Assembly (NCBI RefSeq): GCF_003626645.1
Contig: NZ_RBAM01000001.1
Location: 682,001-746,000 of the forward strand
Source: Streptomyces klenkii
GTDB taxonomy: Bacteria; Actinomycetota; Actinomycetes; Streptomycetales; Streptomycetaceae
Reading direction: 5' to 3'
Length of the DNA: 64,000 bases
The stretch's first letter is position 1; the number at the start of each line of letters is the position of its first letter. The notes beneath the pieces were generated by a model, which did no database searches, was not told the origin of the DNA, and worked only from the letters and a program-made list of their open reading frames with translations. This document shows, one piece after another, positions 53,392 to 61,148 of the stretch. A program made the translations under genes and the position numbers.

Positions 53392-53431
53392 CTCGTCCTG
53401 CCGCAAGTGCGGAGGCTCGCGGCAGGATGAG
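53392..53431 (+). terminator. Hairpin before the amidohydrolase gene, terminator or RBS-masking element
   Basis: The arms 53392-53404 and 53419-53431 form a 13-bp stem with one G-T pair and a 14-nt loop. The right arm contains the AGGA ribosome site of the gene starting at 53436, so the structure may terminate transcription from the regulator or hide that ribosome site. Confidence 0.55.
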
Positions 53432-53435
53432 GCCC

Positions 53436-54428
53436 ATGACTACCGACGTTTCGCCTTTGCGGCAGCCCGACGCAGCCGAGCGTGAGCAAGAAGAGCGGCA
53501 TGAGCAAGAGCGGCATGGGCAAGAGCCGCATGAGCAAGAGGGGCACGGGCAAGAGCAGCACGAGCGCCGGCACGTGAGACGCTTCTGGCAGGAGCTCGGG
53601 CTGCCCGGACTGATCGACGTCCACACCCACTTCATGCCCGACCGGGTCATGCGCAAGGTGTGGGCCTACTTCGACGCCGCCGGTCCGCTCACCGGCCGCC
53701 CGTGGCCCATCAGGTACCGCACCGGCGAGGACCAACGCGTCGCCGGGCTGCGCGCGTTCGGCGTGCGCCGCTTCACGGCTATGCTCTACCCGCACAAGCC
53801 CGGCATGGCAGCCTGGCTCAACTCCTGGGCCGCGGACTTCGCCGCCCGCCACCCCGACTGCCTGCACACCGCCACCTTCTTCCCCGAGCCCGGCGCGGCC
53901 CGCTACGTGCGCCGCGCCGTCGAGCAGGGCGCCCGCGTCTTCAAAGCGCATCTCCAGGTCGGCGGTTACGACCCCAACGACCCGCTCCTCGACCCCGTCT
54001 GGGACCACCTCGCGAGCCGGGGCATACCCGTCGTCGTCCACTGCGGTTCGGGACCCGCCCCCGGCGCCCACACCGGACCCGGCCCCACAGCCCGCCTGCT
54101 GCGGCGCCACCCCGGAACACGCCTGATCATCGCGCACATGGGACTCCCCGAGTACAGCGACTTCCTCGACCTGGCCGACCGCCACCCCGGCGTGCACCTG
54201 GACACGACCATGGCCTTCACCGACTTCACCGAGGCCGTCGCCCCGTTCCCGCGCCGGGAGACCGCGCGCCTGCGGGAGCTCGGTGACCGCATCCTCCTGG
54301 GCACCGACTTCCCCAACATCCCCTACACCTACCACCATGCCCTGGAGTCCCTGGCCCGGCTGCGGCTGGGCGACGACTGGCTGCGCGCCGCCTGCCACGA
54401 CAACGCCGCCCGCCTCTTCGAGGTGTGA
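53436..54428 (+). CDS. Amidohydrolase-2 family TIM-barrel hydrolase with repetitive N-terminal tail
   Basis: A 330-residue metal-dependent hydrolase or decarboxylase of the amidohydrolase-2 family. Metal-site motifs are DVHTHF (near 61), KAHLQ (near 170), VVVHCGSG (near 200), IIAHMG (near 230) and LLGTDFPNIPY (near 290). The substrate is unknown. Residues ~16-45 are a His/Glu/Gln-rich tail of five-residue repeats (HEQER, HGQEP, HEQEG, HGQEQ) encoded by 15-bp DNA repeats, not part of the catalytic barrel. I chose the ATG at 53436, with AGGA 8 nt upstream, over the in-frame ATG at 53427. It lies just outside the polyene genes and probably is not part of the pathway. Confidence 0.88.
   Translation: MTTDVSPLRQPDAAEREQEERHEQERHGQEPHEQEGHGQEQHERRHVRRFWQELGLPGLIDVHTHFMPDRVMRKVWAYFDAAGPLTGRPWPIRYRTGEDQRVAGLRAFGVRRFTAMLYPHKPGMAAWLNSWAADFAARHPDCLHTATFFPEPGAARYVRRAVEQGARVFKAHLQVGGYDPNDPLLDPVWDHLASRGIPVVVHCGSGPAPGAHTGPGPTARLLRRHPGTRLIIAHMGLPEYSDFLDLADRHPGVHLDTTMAFTDFTEAVAPFPRRETARLRELGDRILLGTDFPNIPYTYHHALESLARLRLGDDWLRAACHDNAARLFEV
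53499..53558 (+). repeat. Four 15-bp coding repeats in the amidohydrolase N-terminus
   Basis: Four tandem units of the form CAYGRGCAAGAGSVG, alternating HEQE and HGQE pentapeptides, with partial copies on both sides. Changes of whole units would keep the frame. Confidence 0.85.
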
Positions 54429-54643
54429 CTCCCGGCGCGGCCCCGCCGCCGTTTCCGGCCCCCTTCCGTACCCCCGTCCCTTCCCTTCCGTACGTCCATC
54501 CCTACCGGGAACCGCCGGCCGCCGTCACTCCGGATCGTTCCGGATGCCGCGCCCCGAGGCCACGCGGCTACCTTGCGGGCCGTCCGGTCACACCGCCTCG
54601 TGCGGTCGGGAAGGCACGGAACGGAAGGAACGGAACAGACCAC
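54429..54643. other. Intergenic region before the lectin gene
   Basis: These 215 bp contain no recognisable gene. The first half is a C/T-rich tract with repeated CTTCCGTAC. A promoter for the lectin gene is expected here, but no convincing -35/-10 pair was found. Confidence 0.5.
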
Positions 54644-55111
54644 ATGCGCAGCATGCGAACGCTCCTGCTCGGCGGGTCCCTCGTCGTCACCTCACTCGTC
54701 GCCACGGTCCCCATGGCCTCCCCGGCCTCCGCGGCTCCCGCGGGTGCCGAGGACGTCGTCCAGTCCTTCAGGAACCAGGCGACGGGCAAGTGCATGGACG
54801 ACACGAACAACGGCTTCCGTACGTGGAGCTGCAACGGCAGCACCCCGCAGAAGTGGTCCGTGCACGTCTGGGAAGACGGGACCCGCCAGCTGAGGAGCGC
54901 CAACACCGGCCGCTGCGTCGAGGACACCGACAACGGCTTCCGGACGGTGGGGAGTTGCAGCTCCGCGCCCGAGCAGAGCTGGTGGGTCAAGGTCTGGGGC
55001 GACGGCACCGTCCGCTTCCAGAACCAGGCCACCCTGCGCTGCATCGACGACAGCAATCAGGGCTTCCGTACGTGGGCGTGCAACGACAGCCCGTACCAGA
55101 GCTGGTCGTGA
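54644..55111 (+). CDS. Secreted ricin B-type beta-trefoil lectin-like protein
   Basis: A 155-residue protein with a Sec signal peptide (MRSMRTLLLGG...ASPASAA, cleavage near residue 31) and a single beta-trefoil made of three similar ~40-residue repeats. Each repeat has an RN/RSANTG/RFQNQ start, a DD/DT-N-GFRT middle and a QKW, QSW or QSW end, the QxW signature of ricin B-type carbohydrate-binding domains. Paired cysteines recur in each repeat. There is no catalytic domain, so the likely role is binding of extracellular or cell-wall glycans. It precedes two other exported proteins on the same strand, separated by 127 bp. Confidence 0.88.
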   Translation: MRSMRTLLLGGSLVVTSLVATVPMASPASAAPAGAEDVVQSFRNQATGKCMDDTNNGFRTWSCNGSTPQKWSVHVWEDGTRQLRSANTGRCVEDTDNGFRTVGSCSSAPEQSWWVKVWGDGTVRFQNQATLRCIDDSNQGFRTWACNDSPYQSWS

Positions 55112-55169
55112 CGCCGGCCGCGGCCGCTCACGCCTTCGCTCACCTCTTCTTCTCCTCACTGTGAGGCGA

Positions 55170-55226
55170 ATCCCGACACACCCGATGCATCCGACGCACC
55201 CGATGCGCCCGACACACCCGACGCAA
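55170..55226. repeat. Degenerate tandem repeat upstream of the LGFP gene
   Basis: About six degenerate ~9-bp units related to CCGACGCAC/CCGATGCGC fill the leader between the lectin gene and the GTG start at 55239. They keep an open frame upstream of the real start but no ribosome site precedes them. Confidence 0.6.
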
Positions 55227-55238
55227 AGGAGCAAGCAC

Positions 55239-56273
55239 GTGCATGGCAGATCCGTATGGCGCGCGAGATCCGGAACGGCAATCCTCCTGCTCGTGACGGC
55301 CCTCTCCGCCGTCCTGGCCCGCCCGGCGGCAGCGCAGGGCACCGGAGGCGAGCCCGTGCCCGGCCCCCTCGGGCACCCCATGACGGCCGAGGCCTTCTGC
55401 GGCGTCCCCGGCGAGCGCGACATCGCCGTGACCCGCAAGGTCTACGAGGTGGGCCAGCGCCGGAACGTCTCCGCGAAGGTCATGCTCGCAGGCTTCGAAA
55501 CGGGCTGGGTCGAGTCCCACATGAACAATCTCGCTTGCGGGGACCGCGACTCGCTCGGCGTCTTCCAGCAGCGTCCCTCGCAGGGCTGGGGCAGCCCCGA
55601 GCAGGTCATGGACGTCGGCTACGCGGCCAACAAGTTCTTCGAGGTCGCACAGCAGATGGAGCCCCGCTTGGAGGGCAGCACCGCCGGGCAGCTGGCCCAG
55701 GCCGTCCAGCGCTCCGCCTACCCGGACCGCTACGACCAGGTCGAGGGCCACGCGATCGCCATGCGCGATGAGGCGTTCCAGCCGTACGGGACGATCGGCG
55801 CCAAGTACGACGGCACGGGCGGCCCCGGCGGTCCCCTCGGGCGGCCGCTGCGCGCCGAGGAGGACGCCATGCTGGGCGGGCGCTTCCAGCTGTTCCAGAA
55901 CGGGATCGTCATCTGGCACCCCGACGCGGCCTACGCGATCTACGGCGACATCCTGAGCAAGTTCTGGGCCACGGACTCCGAGCGCCGCTGGGGCTTCCCG
56001 ACGATGGACGAGGCGGACGCCGGGCGGGCGCCCGACGGGACGCGCGGCCGCTACCAGTTCTTCGAGCAGGGCCTGTTCCTGTGGTCGCCGCAGACGGGCG
56101 CGCACCCCGTGCACGGCGAGATCTACAAGGCCTTCCACGCGGCCGGTCACGAGGCGGCGCTGGGCTACCCCGTGACCGATGAGGTGGACGAGGCCGGCGG
56201 CAAGGCCCAGAAGTTCCAGAAGGTCACCATCCACTGGAACCCCTCCAGGGGCACCTGGACCACCGACAACTGA
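55239..56273 (+). CDS. Secreted lysozyme-like protein with C-terminal LGFP repeats
   Basis: A 344-residue exported protein. After a signal peptide (hydrophobic AILLLVTALSAVLA, ending near ARPAAAQ) comes a lysozyme-like domain (~40-170; GFETGWVESHMNN, DSLGVFQQRPSQGWG) of the kind seen in actinobacterial cell-wall enzymes. The C-terminus carries LGFP-type repeats (PLGRPL, RRWGFPTMDE, ALGYPVTDE, each with a FQ..I.W or FE..LFLW strand) that bind the cell envelope. The start is GTG at 55239 with AGGAG 7 nt upstream. The esterase gene follows after 45 bp, so the two are probably co-transcribed. A role in wall remodelling is inferred from the domains. Confidence 0.87.
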   Translation: MHGRSVWRARSGTAILLLVTALSAVLARPAAAQGTGGEPVPGPLGHPMTAEAFCGVPGERDIAVTRKVYEVGQRRNVSAKVMLAGFETGWVESHMNNLACGDRDSLGVFQQRPSQGWGSPEQVMDVGYAANKFFEVAQQMEPRLEGSTAGQLAQAVQRSAYPDRYDQVEGHAIAMRDEAFQPYGTIGAKYDGTGGPGGPLGRPLRAEEDAMLGGRFQLFQNGIVIWHPDAAYAIYGDILSKFWATDSERRWGFPTMDEADAGRAPDGTRGRYQFFEQGLFLWSPQTGAHPVHGEIYKAFHAAGHEAALGYPVTDEVDEAGGKAQKFQKVTIHWNPSRGTWTTDN

Positions 56274-56318
56274 CACGAACACCTACCGCATATCCAACGT
56301 CCGGGCCAGGAGGTCCTG

Positions 56319-57317
56319 TTGAACGAGCACCGTCCCACCCGCAGAGGTCTCCTGAAGGCCGCTGGAGGCCTCTCCGCGGCCATGGCCCTGGGCGGCGGAG
56401 GCGTCCTCGCGGCCGCGTCGACGGCCAGCGCGGCCGGCGACGGCCGCGGACTGCGCATCGTCGAAGCGGGCGAGTCCGACCCCCGCATGTGGTACTACCG
56501 GTTCGAAACCCCCGCGATCGGCTGGAAGCCCGCCGTCAACGTCCTGCTTCCCGACGACTACCACACCAGTGGCCGCAGGTACCCCGTCCTGTACCTGCTG
56601 CACGGCGGCGGGGGCGACTTCATCGAGTTCGACCGCCAGGTGAACGGGGGCATCCGCGCGTGGACCGCCGGCAAGCCCCTCATCGTCGTCATGCCCGACG
56701 GCGGAAAGGCCGGCTGGTACTCCAACCCGGTCAGTTCCTTCGTCGGCCCCCGTAACTGGGAGCAATTCCACATCGAGCAGCTGATCCCCTGGATCGACGA
56801 CAACTTCCGGACGTACGGCGAGTACGACGGCCGCGCCGTCTCCGGCTTCTCGATGGGCGGCTTCGGCGCCCTGAAGTACGCGGCCAAGTACTGGGGCCAC
56901 TTCGCCTCCGTGAGCGCCCACTCCGGCCCCGCCAGCCTGCGCGGCGTCGCCGACGGCATCGCCGGCGGAGTCGTCCACTGGGCCAACGCCTCCTCCGCGG
57001 TGGCCGAACTCGGCGGCGGCATGGTCTACGGCATGCCCTGGGACCAGAACCGCGTCAGCATGGACAACCCGTGCGAGCGCGTCGAGAGCTACCGCAACAA
57101 GCGCATCTTCATGGTCGCCGGCACCAGCCCCGCGCCGACCTTCTGGGACAAGTTCAACGAGACCGGTGTGCTCCAGACCCAGCGCGAGTGGCGCGGCTAC
57201 CTCGACCGGGCCGGCATCCCATACGAGTGGTACGAGGAGCCCGGCGGCCACTTCGTACGGGAACACCTCTTCCGACGGGACCTCGACGGCATCATCGACC
57301 GCCTCCGCAAGGCGTAA
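56319..57317 (+). CDS. Tat-exported alpha/beta hydrolase, esterase D/antigen 85-like
   Basis: A 332-residue secreted esterase. The N-terminus TRRGLLKAAGG followed by a hydrophobic, Ala-rich segment ending in ASAAG is a twin-arginine signal. The mature part has the alpha/beta hydrolase fold: oxyanion loop YLLHGGGGDF, nucleophile Ser in SGFSMGG, and His in GGHFVREH near the end, as in the FrmB/antigen 85 family. The start is TTG, preceded by a perfect AGGAGG at 5 nt, which offsets the weak start codon. It follows the LGFP gene by 45 bp. In Streptomyces such proteins are general acyl esterases. The substrate is unknown. Confidence 0.88.
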   Translation: MNEHRPTRRGLLKAAGGLSAAMALGGGGVLAAASTASAAGDGRGLRIVEAGESDPRMWYYRFETPAIGWKPAVNVLLPDDYHTSGRRYPVLYLLHGGGGDFIEFDRQVNGGIRAWTAGKPLIVVMPDGGKAGWYSNPVSSFVGPRNWEQFHIEQLIPWIDDNFRTYGEYDGRAVSGFSMGGFGALKYAAKYWGHFASVSAHSGPASLRGVADGIAGGVVHWANASSAVAELGGGMVYGMPWDQNRVSMDNPCERVESYRNKRIFMVAGTSPAPTFWDKFNETGVLQTQREWRGYLDRAGIPYEWYEEPGGHFVREHLFRRDLDGIIDRLRKA

Positions 57318-57364
57318 CCACGACGCGGCCCGCCCGCCCCGGCGGACCACACCCGCAGACAGCA

Positions 57365-57427
57365 CGCCCAGGGCCTCCCGGCCACCACGATCCGCCCACC
57401 GCGGACGAGCCCGGGAGGCCCTGGGCG
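57365..57427. terminator. Bidirectional terminator between convergent esterase and SDR genes
   Basis: The arms 57365-57381 and 57411-57427 are a perfect 17-bp inverted repeat (CGCCCAGGGCCTCCCGG and its complement) with a 29-nt loop, 47 bp after the esterase stop and 73 bp before the SDR stop. Confidence 0.85.
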
Positions 57428-57500
57428 TTGCGGGAGAGGGAGGCCGCGGCGGCGCCCTCGATGTCCGAACCACGGGGGCATCGGGTCTTCGGGCCCGGCG

Positions 57501-58271
57501 TCATTGGGCGATGACGGCGACGCCGGTGCGTCCGCCGTCCACGTCGAGGACGGTGCCGTGTACGAAGTCCGCCTCGTCGGAGGCGAGGTAGACCGCTGCG
57601 CGGGCGATCGCGTCGGGGCGCCCGAAGCTGCCGGCCGGGGTGCCCTTCATCATGATGTCGCCGGGCTGGTCCCCGGTCTCGGCCGGGTCGGGGGTGCGGA
57701 CCACGCCGGGGGAGATGGCGTTGACGCGGATGCCGCGAGGGCTGTACTCGGCCGACCACGCGCGGGTGAGGGTTTCCATCGCGCCCTTGGACGAGCTGTA
57801 GACGGCGCCGACCGGAACGCCGAGCCGAGCGATCCAGGAGCCCAGGTTGATCACCGCGCCGCCGCCGGCCTCGATCATGGTGGGTGCCACCGCGGCGGTG
57901 AGGAAGAACGGGGCCTTGACGTTGACCGCGTAGATCCGGTCGAAGGTCTCTTCGTCGGTGTCGGGGGTGGAGGGGCTCGGGTAGATGCCGGCGTTGTTGA
58001 CCAGGATGTCGATGCGGCCGCCCAGGGCGCGGGTGGCCTCGTCGGCGAGGGCGCGGGAGGCGGCCGCGTTGCCGTCGAGGTCCGCGCGCAGGAAGTCGGC
58101 CTTGCCGCCCGCGGCACGGATCGTGGAGACGACCTCCTCACCGCGCTCCCGGTTGCGTCCGGAGACGGCGACGTGTGCGCCCTCGGCGGCGAAGGCGACG
58201 GCGATCGCGCGGCCGATGTTGCTGGTGGCGCCGGTCACCAGGGCGGTCTTGTTGTGCAGGCGATTGCTCAT
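57501..58271 (-). CDS. Short-chain dehydrogenase/reductase
   Basis: A 256-residue classical SDR. It has the cofactor motif TGATSNIG, the structural NNAG, the catalytic Ser in NLGSWIA and YSSSK, and the late PGVVRT region, so it should be an active NAD(P)H oxidoreductase, perhaps of the 3-oxoacyl reductase type. It is transcribed away from the TetR-family gene at 58393, with a 121-bp shared promoter region containing a palindrome. SDR genes in this layout are commonly repressed by the neighbouring TetR protein. The ATG at 58271 precedes the cofactor motif by the usual distance. The substrate is unknown. Confidence 0.9.
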   Translation of the reverse strand: MSNRLHNKTALVTGATSNIGRAIAVAFAAEGAHVAVSGRNRERGEEVVSTIRAAGGKADFLRADLDGNAAASRALADEATRALGGRIDILVNNAGIYPSPSTPDTDEETFDRIYAVNVKAPFFLTAAVAPTMIEAGGGAVINLGSWIARLGVPVGAVYSSSKGAMETLTRAWSAEYSPRGIRVNAISPGVVRTPDPAETGDQPGDIMMKGTPAGSFGRPDAIARAAVYLASDEADFVHGTVLDVDGGRTGVAVIAQ

Positions 58272-58330
58272 GATGCGACCTGTTCCCATCTCCGCAGGGG
58301 CTTGTGAGGCCGATGGTGGCTCGCGAAAAA

Positions 58331-58346
58331 TGGACCTGCAAGTCCA
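58331..58346. promoter_or_regulatory. Candidate TetR-family operator between SDR and regulator
   Basis: TGGACCTGCAAGTCCA is a 16-bp palindrome with 14 of 16 symmetric positions, in the middle of the 121-bp divergent promoter region. A partial copy (CTGGACCGACCGG) follows at 58361. Location and symmetry fit a site for the adjacent TetR protein. Confidence 0.6.
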
Positions 58347-58392
58347 GTCTGAGGAGTACGCTGGACCGACCGGCTCAGGAGGAGGGAACGTC

Positions 58393-59031
58393 ATGCGCGG
58401 ACCGCTGACGGCCAAAGGTCAGGCGACACGTGGCCGGATCATCCACGGCGCTGCCGAGGTGCTGCGGGAAAAGGGCGTAGCGGCGGCGACGCTGGACGAC
58501 ATCCTGGCCCGCACGCGCACCAGCAAGAGCCAGCTGTTCCACTACTTCCCCAGCGGCAAGGACGAACTGCTCCTCGCCGTCGCGCAGTTCGAGGCCGACC
58601 AGGTGCTCGACGACCAGCAGCCCTACCTCGGATGCCTGGACTCCTGGGATGCCTGGTACCGATGGCGCGACACGCTCATCGAGCGCTACGAGGAGCAGGG
58701 CGACCAGTGCCCGCTCGGATCACTGTTCCTCCAGATCGGCCGGAACACCCCGGGCGCGCGCGCGATCGTCACCGAACTGCTTCGCCAGTGGCAGGAGCAC
58801 TTGGCGACGGGGATCAGGGCGATGCAGGACGCCGGACACGTGCCCGCCTCACTCGACGTCGACCGGACGGCAGCGGCACTGCTGGCGGGAATCCAGGGCG
58901 GCGTATCGATCCTGCTCTCGACGGGCCACTCCGCCCACCTCCACGCAGTGCTCGACGAAGGAATCACATCACTCCGCAACGCCGGCAGCGCGCCCGGTCT
59001 CTCAGCGCCGGCGGGGATACCGACGCGCTGA
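58393..59031 (+). CDS. TetR/AcrR-family transcriptional regulator
   Basis: A 212-residue repressor-type protein. The N-terminal helix-turn-helix covers ~15-60 (ATRGRIIHGAAEVL, TLDDILARTRTSKSQLFHYF, KDELL). The helical C-terminal ligand domain includes CPLGSLFLQIG and resembles the TetR_C group found beside oxidoreductase genes. GGAGGG lies 6 nt before the ATG. It is divergent from the SDR gene, and the palindrome at 58331-58346 is its probable operator, so the likely role is inducible control of the SDR and itself. Confidence 0.92.
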   Translation: MRGPLTAKGQATRGRIIHGAAEVLREKGVAAATLDDILARTRTSKSQLFHYFPSGKDELLLAVAQFEADQVLDDQQPYLGCLDSWDAWYRWRDTLIERYEEQGDQCPLGSLFLQIGRNTPGARAIVTELLRQWQEHLATGIRAMQDAGHVPASLDVDRTAAALLAGIQGGVSILLSTGHSAHLHAVLDEGITSLRNAGSAPGLSAPAGIPTR

Positions 59032-59080
59032 GTCACATCGGCGGAGGCGACCGGCGGTGGCGAGAGGCGGAGCCGGTGAG

Positions 59081-59128
59081 CCCCGGTCGCACGCCACCCG
59101 CCTTGCCCGCGGTGGCGTGCGGCCGGGG
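59081..59128 (+). terminator. Long hairpin between the TetR gene and the DUF4157 gene
   Basis: The arms 59081-59098 and 59111-59128 form an 18-bp stem with one G-T pair and a 12-nt loop. It lies 49 bp after the TetR stop and ends 18 nt before the next ATG, so the DUF4157 gene appears cut off from upstream transcription and has little room for a ribosome site. Confidence 0.75.
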
Positions 59129-59146
59129 CGTGGACATACTGGTGGC

Positions 59147-61099
59147 ATGGCCGAGCATGTGCACCGGGCGGGCCGAGCTGAAGTGGCGGCCTCGCCACCG
59201 CAGCGTCCCGTCATGCTCAGCCGCCCGAGCGACATGTACGAGCAGCAGGCCCGGGCCGCCGCTTCGCCGGCCGCAGGCGGCCGCCCGTCACTGTCGCGTA
59301 TCGGCCCGACCGCTGCCGGGCCGCCCGGGTTCACCCGGTCCTCGGGCAACGCCGCCCGGACGGGGATCGCGCGGGTACTCGTGGAACCCGGTCAGGCGCT
59401 GGAGCCGGCTACGCGGAAGGCGATGGAATCGCACCACGGCCACGATTTCAGCCGGGTACGGGTACACACCGACGCGCGTGCGGATGCCTCCGCGCGGCTG
59501 ATCGACGCGGCGGCGTACACGGCCGGGCGGCACGTCGTCTTCGCTGCTGGCCACTATCGGCCGGCCACGCCCCGGGGACGGGCGCTGATCGCCCACGAGC
59601 TGGCCCACGTCATCCAGCAGGAGCTGTCCGTACGCCCGGACGGACCGCTTTATGTGCAGCGCTCCGGACGGTTCGGTTTCCTCGGTGACCTCTTCACCCA
59701 GGGCCCCTTGGAGGCCTTCTCCCGCATGTTCGGTGAGGGGGAGTTCAAGCCCGAGGAACTGCAAAGCTACCTCGGCAAGCTGCGCCGCACCGGCAAGCCG
59801 GAAGGCGACTACGACAGCGACAACAAGGCACGTGCGGTCGTCGCCCTGTGGGCAGCCGGTTCCCCTTCCGTCGCCCTCGACCCGCAGCTGAAGAGACTCC
59901 TCGTGCGCGACTTGTACGACGGCGTGGTGAGCCAGGGCGATGCCCAGGCGATCCTCACCATCCTGGAGGGCAGCCTCGGCCCCGACCTCGCCGTTGTTCT
60001 CTCCGCCTCCGGCGTACTCCCCAAGGCCCTCCACAACTCCTTCGGCCGCCGGGAGCAGGCGCGCCTCCAGCATCTCCTTGACGAGCGTGTCAAAGGGGGT
60101 TTCGCCGAGGCGATGAAGGGCCGGGTGGTCCCCGCCGACGGAGCGCGCGCGGCCTCTCATCTCAACGACGAGACGTTCCGCAAGGAATGGGAGAAGGCCT
60201 TGCAGGAGGGGGTCGCCCGGCTGGTGCAGGCCAAGAAGGAAGCCCGCGGATGCGCCTTCCCACGGCCGGGCGAGCTGAGGTTCGACACTGAGCACTTCAT
60301 GTCGGCACAGACGAGCGAAGACCAGTACATGAGTCGCGAGCGGATCGTCCCCAAGTCCGCGTCCCCCTACGCCGCCGTGGATCTGCTCTTCGAGAACCTG
60401 GACAAGTGGACGTGCGAGTGCCTGTTCTTCACTCAGCTCGCCCAGCTCTACGCGTGGAAGAAAATGCTGCCGGAGGCGGCGTTCAACCAGAGATTCGCCG
60501 CATTCGCCCTCGGAGGGGGCCGCGGCACGCCCGTGAAGGGCCTGGAGTCCGACGGACGCGGGATCAGTGACCCCGGCAGCCTCAAGCAGGCACCGGTCGG
60601 CTCGGTCGTGGTGTGGTTCAACAGGAGCGAGTACGCAAAGGGCACCGCATTCGAGTACGAGCATGCGATCAAGACGTCGTACGGGACCAAAGACGAACCG
60701 GAGAAATACGCCGCACATCCCTTCGAGGCCGAGTCACCGGGCGGTGAGACCAGGTGGCAGCTGACTGCCGACGAGATCAAGCGGCGCCTGGCCGAGGGGA
60801 ACGCCGACTTCCCCCTCCACTTCCGGCTGACGACCGGCGAGGTCGATGAGCTGGCGCGCGAGGGAGTGGCTCCTTCGGTCATCACCGGCCTCCGGACGAT
60901 CGTAGGGGTCGACCGGGTGACGTGGGTGGAGTACCGCAAGCTGCCGCCGGTACGGCAGCTTGCCGAGCTGACGAACCCTGAAGCGCTGCATCAGCTCGGC
61001 AAGGTCCGCACGCGCGCCCGGAAGCAGCCGGACGCGGGCGCGGCTGAGCAGTACATCGAGCGTGAGATCGAGCTCTATAGAATCGAGGTCCCGCGCTAG
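59147..61099 (+). CDS. DUF4157-domain protein, candidate contractile-injection-system cargo with possible transglutaminase-like C-terminus
   Basis: A 650-residue protein with no signal peptide. Residues ~84-160 are a DUF4157 domain (LEPATRKAMESHHGHDFSRV, RVHTD, zinc motif HELAHVIQQ at 150-158), a domain strongly associated with extracellular contractile injection systems, where it heads toxin cargo. A charged middle region follows. The C-terminal part (~410-530) has WTCECLFFTQLAQLYAW, then GSVVVWFNRSEY and EYEHAIK. The order Cys, Glu, His and the GSVVVWFN strand recall bacterial protein-glutamine gamma-glutamyltransferases, but this is inference. No injection-system structural gene is in the window. 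The ATG at 59147 lacks a clear ribosome site. The ATG at 59213 is an alternative. The DUF4157 call is firm. Confidence 0.8.
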   Translation: MAEHVHRAGRAEVAASPPQRPVMLSRPSDMYEQQARAAASPAAGGRPSLSRIGPTAAGPPGFTRSSGNAARTGIARVLVEPGQALEPATRKAMESHHGHDFSRVRVHTDARADASARLIDAAAYTAGRHVVFAAGHYRPATPRGRALIAHELAHVIQQELSVRPDGPLYVQRSGRFGFLGDLFTQGPLEAFSRMFGEGEFKPEELQSYLGKLRRTGKPEGDYDSDNKARAVVALWAAGSPSVALDPQLKRLLVRDLYDGVVSQGDAQAILTILEGSLGPDLAVVLSASGVLPKALHNSFGRREQARLQHLLDERVKGGFAEAMKGRVVPADGARAASHLNDETFRKEWEKALQEGVARLVQAKKEARGCAFPRPGELRFDTEHFMSAQTSEDQYMSRERIVPKSASPYAAVDLLFENLDKWTCECLFFTQLAQLYAWKKMLPEAAFNQRFAAFALGGGRGTPVKGLESDGRGISDPGSLKQAPVGSVVVWFNRSEYAKGTAFEYEHAIKTSYGTKDEPEKYAAHPFEAESPGGETRWQLTADEIKRRLAEGNADFPLHFRLTTGEVDELAREGVAPSVITGLRTIVGVDRVTWVEYRKLPPVRQLAELTNPEALHQLGKVRTRARKQPDAGAAEQYIEREIELYRIEVPR

Positions 61100-61148
61100 G
61101 CCCGATGCCGTTGCATTACGGGCCCGCGGGTCGGGGGCGGCAAGCCGG

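Noticed and set aside
55161..55238. Upstream GTG at 55161 as start of the LGFP protein
   Set aside because: The added residues are His/Pro/Thr repeats from the leader repeat. AGGAG at 7 nt supports GTG 55239, which begins a normal signal peptide.
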